Below are positions 1 through 5,325 of a stretch of 5,532 nucleotides of DNA, piece after piece. Both the position numbers and the translations under genes were made by a program. Under the pieces are notes generated by a model. The model searched no databases. It had not been told where the DNA came from and saw nothing but the letters and a program-made list of their open reading frames with translations. How positions within the stretch are numbered: the first letter of the stretch is position 1; every line of letters starts with the position of its first letter. Source of the stretch: DATLZB01 sp035574175 (lineage in GTDB: Bacteria; Pseudomonadota; Alphaproteobacteria; Rhizobiales; Hyphomicrobiaceae); contig DATLZB010000046.1 in the NCBI GenBank assembly GCA_035574175.1, forward strand, positions 1-5,532, given 5' to 3'.

Positions 1-1
1 A

Positions 2-902
2 GAGTCCGTTTGAGAATGCCGTCAGTGGCAGAGGCGGCGTAGCAAGAGACTGCCCATAGCGACGTGTATCATGGCTTCGGAGACTTCGAGACGTTGTTCG
101 TAGTCTCTGACGAGTCGGCGCCAACGGGTGAGCCAGCCGAAGGTGCGCTCGACCACCCAGCGCCGCGGGAGCACCTTGAAGCCGGGCTCCGTGTCGATGC
201 GGCGGACGACCTCGATGACGAAGTCGAGGAAGGCGGCCTTGTCCATGAGCTGGGTCCGGTCGTAGGCGCCGTCAGCGAACAGATGCTTGATCCAGGGCCA
301 ACGCTTGCGGATAGCATCGAGGATCGTTTGCGCCCCGGCGCTGTCCGAGATATCGGCCGGCGTCAGATTGACCATCAGCAGGCGACCATCGGTGTCGACC
401 GCGATATGCCGCTTGCGCCCGACCATCTTCTTGGCGGCGTCGTAGCCGCGCTTGGCGCCGGGCGCAGGCGCCTTCACCGTCTGGCTGTCGATCACGCCGG
501 CGCTCGGGCTGGCCTCGCGGCCAGCGCGCTCGCGATCCATCATCAGCGCGATGTCGTGGATGGTGCGAAACAGCATCAGCTGCACGAAGCGCCGGAACCA
601 CCAGTAGACGGTCTGCCAGGGCGGGAAGTCCTTGGGCAGCATGCGCCAGCCGCCTGCCGTCCGCGTCATGTAGCGGATCGCGTTCAACACCTCGCGCAAG
701 TCAACCTGCGGCTTGCGGCCCCGCTTCGGCGGCGCCGGCAACAGTGGCGCAATGTGTCCCCATTCCTCGTCGGTGAGATCGGTCGGATACCGCTTGGTCT
801 TCCTCTCGATCGCGGCCATGCGGCCTCGCGTCGCTCGTGTCCACATCCCAAGTGTGAATCACGAACGAGCCCCAAAGGGAATCCCCTTTCTCAAACGGTC
901 TC
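2..902 (-). mobile_element. IS5-family insertion sequence (IS1031-like), apparently complete
   Basis: The element is bounded by imperfect terminal inverted repeats. The left end reads GAGTCCGTTTGAGAATG (2-18) and the right end, read inward on the minus strand, GAGACCGTTTGAGAAAG (902 down to 886), 15 of 17 identical. One DDE transposase gene fills almost all of the interior. IS5-family members of the IS1031 group duplicate a 3-bp TNA target. The right flank 903-905 is TAA, and the only base visible on the left (position 1) is A, which is consistent with a TAA duplication but cannot prove it because the window starts there. Its length of about 0.9 kb fits the group. Group assignment is from family knowledge and the transposase sequence. 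Confidence 0.88.
22..819 (-). CDS. IS5-family DDE transposase (IS1031 group), intact
   Basis: This gene encodes a 265-residue transposase that would cut and join the ends of the surrounding IS5-like element. The N-terminal part (about residues 11-80, from YPTDLTDEEW through the PPWQTVYWWFRRF stretch) is the DNA-binding region seen in IS5 transposases. The RNase H-like catalytic core follows. Its likely triad is D111 (VIDSQTVK), D183 (FADGAYD) and E224 (RRWVVERTFGWL). The stop codon lies only four bases inside the left inverted repeat, as is usual in compact IS elements. I chose the ATG at 819 because MAAIERKTKRYPTDL matches the usual family start and a GAGG sits a few bases upstream. An in-frame ATG at 846 would add nine residues. 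No frameshift or stop is visible, so the copy may be active. Confidence 0.9.
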   Translation of the reverse strand: MAAIERKTKRYPTDLTDEEWGHIAPLLPAPPKRGRKPQVDLREVLNAIRYMTRTAGGWRMLPKDFPPWQTVYWWFRRFVQLMLFRTIHDIALMMDRERAGREASPSAGVIDSQTVKAPAPGAKRGYDAAKKMVGRKRHIAVDTDGRLLMVNLTPADISDSAGAQTILDAIRKRWPWIKHLFADGAYDRTQLMDKAAFLDFVIEVVRRIDTEPGFKVLPRRWVVERTFGWLTRWRRLVRDYEQRLEVSEAMIHVAMGSLLLRRLCH

Positions 903-905
903 TAA

Positions 906-1071
906 GCGGTGACAGCATCGAAATCGGCGAGGAAAAAGTTTCTCTGCAGACGATTCAGAAGGTGGTTGGAGCTCAGAAGGTGGTTGGAACCCACATCGCG
1001 TGAACGGAACTCACCGGCCGCGGTCAGGGCCATTATGATCGATGGCCTCTGGTTCAAAGTGGAAGCTGCAA
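906..1071. other. Short intergenic remnant between IS5 element and the hypothetical gene
   Basis: No convincing gene is seen here. The stretch contains an 18-bp tandem duplication (955-990) and a 6-bp stem hairpin, GGCCAT/ATGGCC (1028-1033 with 1042-1047). The hairpin lies 25 bases downstream of the stop of the minus-strand gene at 1072-1818. It could act as a weak transcript end, but it has no T-tract, so I do not call a terminator. Open frames crossing this stretch look like read-through of noncoding DNA. Confidence 0.5.
955..990. repeat. Tandem duplication of an 18-bp unit
   Basis: The unit TCAGAAGGTGGTTGGAGC (955-972) is followed directly by a second copy at 973-990 that differs only at the 17th base (G to A). 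Because 18 is a multiple of three, it would add six residues without shifting a frame, but no gene is recognisable across it. It lies about 50 bp from the right end of the IS5-like element and could be a replication-slippage product. No function is evident. Confidence 0.8.
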
Positions 1072-1818
1072 TTATTCCTCAAGCGGATCGTTCGTAAGAC
1101 CGGCGGCCGCAAGTTCGCGCGAACTGAGTTGACGTTTTGCGATCGTATACCCTCGCGCAATTTGGTTTAGTTCTTCGCGCTTCACGCGAACCAGGTCCGA
1201 GCCCCCGCGCAAATCGTACTTCCATTGGTCGAGTGCAGCGGCGACAGCTCCCTCGGGTTGCGGATGTAGACGCAGGTCGTACCACAAAGCACCAATCTTA
1301 TGCAGCGCGCAGTACGGCGATACTGGGCGAAAACGCTTGCTCCGGGCACGTTCCTGAGCTTCCTGCTGTGCTTTCCAGATATTCGAAGAAGGGCGCCAAT
1401 GCTTGTTGCGCATCAGTACCTTGCTAACCGGATGAACGTAAAACTTCAGCCAATACAGTTCGCGCAGTGGCATAAGCCGACCGAAACGGCAATGCGCCAA
1501 AATCTCGTCTCCCTGCCTGAGGGTTCTGACGGCAACTATGTCCTCAACGTGGTCCCGCACGTGCTTTTGCACAGCGTTGTTGGGACTGATGTGCGCACAA
1601 ACCTCAGAAAATACTTTTGGCCAGTAACGGCCGACGCGCTTCTCAAAGAATCGCTCGAGCGGAGCTAGGTTTTCGTTGAGATCCTTTCGCGGGCTGCCGC
1701 GTGGCCGAAGAGGACCACTTAATGGCAAATCATCGTCGCGAACAAGCCTCCAACCGCGATGACTCAACGCACCGCGGCGAGGACGCTCCACGATGACCTT
1801 GAACATGTCTTTCCGCAT
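1072..1818 (-). CDS. Conserved hypothetical protein, 248 aa, function unknown
   Basis: The protein starts MRKDMFKVIVERPRRG. It continues with KDLNENLAPLERFFEKRVGRYWPKVFSEVCAHI (about residues 45-77), NAVQKHVRDHVEDIV (81-95), a central basic region, ALHKIGALWYDLRL (171-184) and an ending KRQLSSRELAAAGL (228-241). From memory, this pattern resembles a conserved hypothetical family seen in several bacterial phyla; I cannot name a domain or function. There is no signal peptide, membrane segment or recognisable catalytic motif. It is rich in Arg, His and Trp and is probably cytoplasmic. The ATG at 1818 is preferred because AGGA lies nine bases upstream and the protein then begins with the MRKDM motif. 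The frame is open back to an ATG at 1986, but the extra 56 residues look noncoding. The gene is intact and visibly less GC-rich than the flanking IS elements, so it may be a relic of the older host segment. Confidence 0.72.
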   Translation of the reverse strand: MRKDMFKVIVERPRRGALSHRGWRLVRDDDLPLSGPLRPRGSPRKDLNENLAPLERFFEKRVGRYWPKVFSEVCAHISPNNAVQKHVRDHVEDIVAVRTLRQGDEILAHCRFGRLMPLRELYWLKFYVHPVSKVLMRNKHWRPSSNIWKAQQEAQERARSKRFRPVSPYCALHKIGALWYDLRLHPQPEGAVAAALDQWKYDLRGGSDLVRVKREELNQIARGYTIAKRQLSSRELAAAGLTNDPLEE

Positions 1819-1827
1819 TGTCCGCAA

Positions 1828-1831
1828 TCCT
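1828..1831 (-). promoter_or_regulatory. Ribosome binding site deciding the start of the hypothetical gene
   Basis: On the minus strand AGGA is followed by nine bases and then ATG (1818). The alternative ATG codons at 1842 and 1986 show no comparable purine tract close upstream, which supports the 248-residue form. Confidence 0.5.
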
Positions 1832-1868
1832 GGCGCTGTCATCGGAAAAACGCAAGTTCGCCAACTGT

Positions 1869-2114
1869 TCACAACGATCGAAGTCTGTCGGTTTTGGGTT
1901 TCTCCAGTGCTCCCGGGCGACTGCGTGGCGACTTCGTTGTTGCAGTCCACGTCGACGTCCTGGCGGCCTGGAGCCCCTCGAAACACCTCAAAGATCTTTC
2001 GCCGAGCTGTAGCGATTGGAAGCTAGTTAGCGCAATGGGCTTGAGATTGATGTGATCAAGTTCACTGTCAACCGGCAGCGTCTCAGCTATGTAACGCAAA
2101 ACCTCGACACCGCC
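1869..2114 (-). pseudogene. C-terminal remnant of an unidentified gene truncated by the IS66 element
   Basis: On the minus strand an open frame enters from the left end of IS66 and reads GVEVLRYIAETLPVDSELDH and then NLKPIALTSFQSLQLGERSLRCFEGLQ before a less protein-like tail and a TGA at 1869. The spacing of leucines in LTSFQSLQLGERSL faintly resembles a leucine-rich repeat, but one partial copy is not enough to call it. The stop lies 50 bases before the start of the conserved hypothetical gene on the same strand, so the two could once have formed an operon. The 5' part is absent: the sequence on the far side of IS66 is the cas1 end, not the rest of this gene. It could also be noncoding DNA that is open by chance. 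Confidence 0.35.
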
Positions 2115-2141
2115 GTAAGCGCTGTTATGCGGCCCTTGTGG
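2115..2141. repeat. IS66 left terminal inverted repeat
   Basis: It begins GTAAGCGCTGTT and matches the inward-reading right end over its first 12 bases exactly and 22 of 27 overall. The tnpC stop codon (2125-2127) lies inside it. Confidence 0.9.
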
Positions 2142-3693
2142 GCTGACGAGCGTGGGCCCAGTGCCACGGCAGGAGCTGGTCGAGTCGGTTGACCGGGTGG
2201 CCGGCGACGAGGCGGGTGAGGACGTCGGCGAGATAGGCTTGGGGATCGACGCCGTTCAGTTTGCAGGTTTCGACGAGCGAGGCGAGGATCGCCCAGTGCT
2301 CGCCACCGCCGTCCGAGCCCGCGAACAGCGCGTTCTTGCGGTTGAGCGCGAGCGGGCGGATGGTGCGCTCGACCACGTTGGAGTCGATCTCGATGCGCCC
2401 GTCATCGATGAAGCGGGTGAGCCCCGTCCAGCGCGCGAGCGCGTAGCGGATCGCAGCCGCGATCGCGCTCTTCTGCGAGACTGCGGCGAGCTGCGTTTCG
2501 AGCCACGTCTTCATGGCGTCGATGAGGGGCTTGCTCTTCTGCTGACGGACGGCACGACGTGCATCGGCCGGCTGGCCTTTGATCTCGGCCTCGACGGCAT
2601 AGAGCTCGGCGATGCGCGTGAGTGCCTCGCCGGCAATCGGCGCGGGACCGCGGGCGGCGATCTCGTAGAAGTGGCGCCGCACATGGCTCCAGCAGAAGGC
2701 GAGGTCGACCCGGCCCGCTTCGGCGAGCGCGCGATAGCCGGCATAGCCATCGACCTGGAGGACGCCGTGGAAGCCCTGGAGATGGGCAGCCGGGCGCTCG
2801 GCCTTGCGATCCGGCGCATAGACGTAGGCGACGGCCGGCGGGTCCGGTCCCGCCCACGGGCGATCGTCGCGCGCATAGGCCCAGAGCTGACCGGTCTTGG
2901 TGCGGCCGCGCCCCGGATCGAGCACCGGCGCTGTGGTCTCGTCGGCGAACAGCTTGGGCGAGGCGCGCAAGGTCTCGAGCAAGCGCGCGTGCAACGGCCG
3001 CAGCCACCAGGCGCCGCGGCCAACCCAGTCCGCCAACGTCGAGCGATCGAGGTCGATGCCCTGGCGGGTGTAGATCTGCGCTTGCCGGTAGAGCGGAACG
3101 TGATCCGCGTACTTGGAGACGATGGCGTGGGCGACCAAGGCCTCGGTCGGCAACCCGCCCTCGATCAAGCGCGGCGGCGCGGCCGCCTGCATCACCGTGC
3201 CCGGACAGGACCGGCAGGCATATTTGGGGCGGTGCACCACCAGGACCCGGAACTGCGCCGGGATCACGTCGAGCCGCTCGGAGACGTCCTCGCCGATCTT
3301 GTGCATCGGGCTTGCGCAGCACGGGCAGACAGGCTCGGCCACGTCGACCACGGTCTCGATCCGCGGCAGATGCGCCGGAAGCGCGCCGCGATTGAGCTTG
3401 CGGCGCCGCGTCGGTCGCGAGCGTGGCGCTGCTGACGCTGTGCGCTCCTCCTCCGCCTCGGCGCTGGCAAGGCTCTGCTCGACGTCCTCGAGCGCCAACG
3501 CCAGCTGGTCGGCGTCGAGCCGCTCCGAGCGGCGGCCAAAGCGGTGGCGCTGCAGCGCGTGGATAATCGCGCGCAACCGATCCCGCTCGCTCTCGATTCT
3601 GGTGAGCTCCGCGGCATGGCGAGCGCGCTCGGCGATCAGCAACGCGCGCAGCGCATCAGCATCGGTGGGAAGATCGTCGGTGGCGAGCGTCAC
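2125..3693 (-). CDS. tnpC: IS66 transposase TnpC, intact
   Basis: This 522-residue protein is the DDE transposase of the IS66 element. The N-terminal third has a predicted coiled coil (about 11-50, rich in Leu, Arg and Glu) and the HALQRHRFGRRSE motif typical of IS66. It is followed by a Cys-rich zinc-binding segment (C123, C125, C126, C160, C163). The catalytic core shows D251 (FADETTAPVLDPGRG), D315 (LQVDGYAGY) and E442 (IDSNVVERTIRPLALNRKN). The C-terminal IS66 domain follows (GSDGGGEHWAILASLVETC, 459-477). The length agrees with full-size family members and no stop or frameshift is seen. The start at 3693 is a GTG with no strong ribosome binding site, so translation may be weak or coupled. 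It lies 72 bp after tnpB and ends ten bases inside the element. Confidence 0.96.
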   Translation of the reverse strand: MTLATDDLPTDADALRALLIAERARHAAELTRIESERDRLRAIIHALQRHRFGRRSERLDADQLALALEDVEQSLASAEAEEERTASAAPRSRPTRRRKLNRGALPAHLPRIETVVDVAEPVCPCCASPMHKIGEDVSERLDVIPAQFRVLVVHRPKYACRSCPGTVMQAAAPPRLIEGGLPTEALVAHAIVSKYADHVPLYRQAQIYTRQGIDLDRSTLADWVGRGAWWLRPLHARLLETLRASPKLFADETTAPVLDPGRGRTKTGQLWAYARDDRPWAGPDPPAVAYVYAPDRKAERPAAHLQGFHGVLQVDGYAGYRALAEAGRVDLAFCWSHVRRHFYEIAARGPAPIAGEALTRIAELYAVEAEIKGQPADARRAVRQQKSKPLIDAMKTWLETQLAAVSQKSAIAAAIRYALARWTGLTRFIDDGRIEIDSNVVERTIRPLALNRKNALFAGSDGGGEHWAILASLVETCKLNGVDPQAYLADVLTRLVAGHPVNRLDQLLPWHWAHARQPTRAA

Positions 3694-3765
3694 GGTGATC
3701 GCTGTAGCTCAACCGTCGCACGCCACCAAAGCGTCAAGCGTCGCCTTGAGTCACCATGTCGCAGA

Positions 3766-4119
3766 TCACTGCACCGCTTGTGGCGGCCGCACCTCGATCT
3801 CGCGCACCCGCGTCCAATCGAGCCCCTCGATGAGCGCCGCGAGCTGCGCCGGCGTCAGCCGCATCACGCCATCCTGGATGTTCGGCCAGCGGAACGTCCC
3901 CTGCTCGAGGCGCTTGGCGAACAGGCACAGGCCCGTCCCGTCCCAGCGGATCAGCTTCACCCGATCCGCCCGCTTGGCCCGGAACACGAAGATGGCACCC
4001 GAGTAGGGCTCGGCCTTGAGGTGCTCCTTCACCACCGCTGCCAGCCCGTCCATGCCCTTGCGGAAGTCCACCGGCCGCGTCGCGACCAGCACCCGCATCC
4101 CACCCGTGACCGCGATCAT
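3766..4119 (-). CDS. tnpB: IS66 accessory protein TnpB
   Basis: This 117-residue protein belongs to the IS66 Orf2 (TnpB) family, needed with TnpA for IS66 transposition though its biochemical role is unclear. It is unrelated to the RNA-guided TnpB of IS200/IS605. The hallmark segments are RPVDFRKGMDGLAAVV (15-30), GAIFVFRAKRADRVKLIRWD (41-60) and GLCLFAKRLEQGTFRWP (63-79). The ATG overlaps the tnpA stop by four bases (ATGA), which suggests translational coupling. The length is normal and the gene appears intact. Confidence 0.96.
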   Translation of the reverse strand: MIAVTGGMRVLVATRPVDFRKGMDGLAAVVKEHLKAEPYSGAIFVFRAKRADRVKLIRWDGTGLCLFAKRLEQGTFRWPNIQDGVMRLTPAQLAALIEGLDWTRVREIEVRPPQAVQ

Positions 4120-4505
4120 GCCGACCTCAGCGCGCGCAGCACCAGGCGCAACGTCCGCTCCTCGATGCAGCCCCGCACCCTCACGCGCACGTCACTCGGC
4201 AGCGCGATCTCGATGATGCCTTCGCCCTTTACGCGCGGCCGGCGTGCGCGCTCTGCTACGGCGCCGGTCTCGCCACCGGCGCTCACCACCACCGGCACGA
4301 GCTCCGGCTGCCCTGCCTCGCCTCCGAGCAATCCCTGCCTCGCCTCGCGGCGCCACGTGTAGATCAGCCCGCGGCTCACATCGTGACGCCGGGCGATCTC
4401 CGCCACCTTCGCGTTCGGCACGACCGACTCGGCAACGATGCGCGCCTTCGCCTCGGCGCTCCACCGTCGGCGCCGCTCAGGCCCGACCAGAACCTCTGCC
4501 TTCAT
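4116..4505 (-). CDS. tnpA: IS66 accessory protein TnpA (helix-turn-helix)
   Basis: The predicted protein has 129 residues. It carries a helix-turn-helix of the transposase-8/IS66 Orf1 type at about residues 14-54, including RRWSAEAKARIVAESV and the VAEIARRHDVSRGLIYTWRR stretch, followed by a variable linker and a short conserved C-terminus ending in ERTLRLVLRALRSA. It probably binds the element's ends or takes part in assembling the transposition complex. I chose the ATG at 4505 because an AAGGG lies ten bases upstream. A GTG at 4514 in the same frame is only one base from that purine tract and is less likely. It is the first gene of the IS operon and overlaps tnpB by four bases. Confidence 0.92.
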   Translation of the reverse strand: MKAEVLVGPERRRRWSAEAKARIVAESVVPNAKVAEIARRHDVSRGLIYTWRREARQGLLGGEAGQPELVPVVVSAGGETGAVAERARRPRVKGEGIIEIALPSDVRVRVRGCIEERTLRLVLRALRSA

Positions 4506-4516
4506 GTTCAGCACGC

Positions 4517-4544
4517 CCTTAAGTGCGCTCTTAAGGACGTCCTT
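4517..4544 (-). promoter_or_regulatory. Nested palindromes in the tnpA leader that would cover its ribosome binding site
   Basis: Positions 4517-4536 form a 7-bp stem, CCTTAAG and CTTAAGG, around the six-base loop TGCGCT. A second, perfect 12-bp palindrome, AAGGACGTCCTT (4533-4544), shares the AAGG. In the minus-strand RNA the 3' arm of the first hairpin contains the AAGG of the tnpA Shine-Dalgarno sequence, so folding would hide it, while pairing of the second palindrome would free it. This is visible in sequence; a role in limiting transposase synthesis is inference. The palindromes could instead be protein-binding sites near the IS end. Confidence 0.5.
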
Positions 4545-4565
4545 ATCCCGCGCAGGCGCCTTCCT

Positions 4566-4592
4566 CTACGAGGGCCTCCAAACAGCGCTTAC
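4566..4592. repeat. IS66 right terminal inverted repeat
   Basis: Read inward on the minus strand it begins GTAAGCGCTGTT and shares GGCCC further in with the left end. It fixes the point where the cas1 remnant begins. Confidence 0.9.
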
Positions 4593-4869
4593 CGTCGATC
4601 TCATGGTGGCGCGGCTGCAAGCCGACGGGGTCGGCGACGTCTCGCGCGAAGCCAAGCGCGATCTCGCCCGACTGACAACCATGGACATGCGAACCGACAA
4701 AGGGCGCACGCCGCTCGGGACTTGCCTCGAACGTCTCACTCTCTCCGTCGCTCGCGCGTTCGAATCTGGTAAGGTTCGCCTCGACTTGCCGTTAGCGGCG
4801 TTACCGCTCGAGTTCCCAATGCCGAACAGCGCCGCCGAGGACGCAGAGGCGGCAGATGACGACGCCTAA
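4593..4869 (+). pseudogene. cas1: C-terminal remnant of type II-C cas1, truncated at IS66
   Basis: After the IS66 end the plus strand reads VDLMVARL, then REAKRDLARLTTMDMRTD, then RTPLGTCLERLTLSVARAFE and LDLPLAALPLE. This matches the C-terminal helical part of type II-C Cas1. About 91 codons remain of a protein normally near 300 residues. Cas1 is the integrase of CRISPR adaptation, working with Cas2 to insert spacers. The metal-binding Glu/His/Asp residues lie upstream of what is left, so the product cannot be catalytic. The frame stays open back into IS66 to an ATG at 4438, which would give a fusion of 143 residues, but the IS-derived part has no protein character. The remnant ends in an acidic tail (EDAEAADDDA) and its stop overlaps the cas2 start by 14 bases, the normal tight cas1-cas2 arrangement. 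Confidence 0.85.
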
Positions 4870-5251
4870 CGATGAGGCCGTGCGCGCGGGCAGACAAACC
4901 GCAGAGAAGCGGACTGGACCGAGCGCGCTCAGCGGTTACCGCATCGTGTGGATGATCGTACTTTTCGATCTGCCAGTGCTCACGAAGAAGGAGCGCAAGG
5001 CGGCAACGAAGTTCCGCAAGTTCCTGCTCGACCAGGGGTTCGAGATGGCGCAATACTCGGTCTACATGCGCTTTTGCGCCGGGAAGGAGCAAGCCGAGGC
5101 GCGAACGAGACTCGTCGAACGTCACGTCCCTGGAACCGGCAAGGTCCACATCGTCTACATCACCGACAAGCAGTACGAGAATATCGTGAGCTTCGATGGG
5201 AGAAAACGCGAACGTGCCAACAGAAATCCGGATCAGCTGGCGCTGTTTTGA
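4856..5251 (+). CDS. cas2: CRISPR-associated protein Cas2 (type II-C)
   Basis: Cas2 is the small ferredoxin-fold partner that bridges two Cas1 dimers during spacer acquisition. The sequence has the first beta strand GYRIVWMIVLFDLPV with the conserved Asp at residue 38, then RKAATKFRKFLLDQGFEMAQ, SVYMRFC, the strand VHIVYITDKQYENIVSF and the tail NPDQLALF typical of type II-C Cas2. The ATG at 4856 is chosen because GAGG sits six bases upstream, and it overlaps the cas1 stop. This gives 131 residues, with about 25 before the first beta strand, longer than the usual 8-10. There is no later Met before residue 33, so the extension may be real, or an alternative GTG at 4880 may be used. The gene is intact, but with Cas1 truncated it has no partner in this window. 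Confidence 0.93.
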   Translation: MTTPNDEAVRAGRQTAEKRTGPSALSGYRIVWMIVLFDLPVLTKKERKAATKFRKFLLDQGFEMAQYSVYMRFCAGKEQAEARTRLVERHVPGTGKVHIVYITDKQYENIVSFDGRKRERANRNPDQLALF

Positions 5252-5288
5252 GCAACCAAGGCGCGTCTTTTGGCAGCCTTTGCGGAAG

Positions 5289-5312
5289 AAAAAACCCCCT
5301 GTTGCCAGGGGG
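5289..5312 (-). terminator. Intrinsic terminator for leftward (array) transcription
   Basis: CCCCCT (5295-5300) pairs perfectly with AGGGGG (5307-5312) around the six-base loop GTTGCC. On the minus strand the hairpin is followed directly by six T residues (5294 down to 5289). On the plus strand there is no T-tract, so it would not stop cas2 transcription. It lies just 13 bases before the first CRISPR repeat and would end a transcript coming from the array before it runs antisense into cas2. Confidence 0.85.
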
Positions 5313-5325
5313 TTGCAGCGAGCAC

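Larger units (their letters stand above)
2115..4592 (-). mobile_element. IS66-family insertion sequence, complete (tnpA-tnpB-tnpC)
   Basis: The element is 2478 bp with terminal inverted repeats that begin GTAAGCGCTGTT at both ends, the GTAA start being typical of IS66. It carries the three-gene IS66 set in order tnpA, tnpB, tnpC on the minus strand, all intact. IS66 elements normally produce an 8-bp target duplication. Here the left flank (2107-2114) is ACACCGCC and the right flank (4593-4600) is CGTCGATC, which do not match. The two flanks also encode unrelated things: an unknown minus-strand gene fragment on the left and the end of cas1 on the right. I infer that this copy marks a recombination or deletion junction rather than a single clean insertion. 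Confidence 0.95.

Noticed and set aside
1..7. AGAGTCC at the window start equals the end of the CRISPR repeat on the minus strand, hinting at insertion of the IS into a repeat
   Set aside because: GAGTCC is part of the IS5 inverted repeat itself (GAGACC at the other end), so the match is most simply chance; the flank is not visible.
64..912. Plus-strand open frame opposite the IS5 transposase
   Set aside because: It is antisense to a transposase with a full DDE triad and runs through the IS inverted repeat.
1257..1263. GTTGCGG match to the start of the CRISPR repeat
   Set aside because: Only seven bases match, and it lies inside the hypothetical gene; expected by chance in GC-rich sequence.
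2152..3435. Long plus-strand open frame opposite tnpC
   Set aside because: It mirrors the tnpC codons in GC-rich DNA; its Arg/Asp/Gly-rich product resembles no protein and tnpC is clearly the real gene.
4438..4592. IS66-derived N-terminal extension fused in frame to the cas1 remnant
   Set aside because: The frame is open by chance across the tnpA antisense and leader; no start signal or conserved protein sequence is present.
5252..5288. Possible tracrRNA anti-repeat between cas2 and the array (CAACCAAGGCGCGT)
   Set aside because: Only short scattered matches to the repeat are found, with no extended complementarity; the stretch is too short to hold a tracrRNA.
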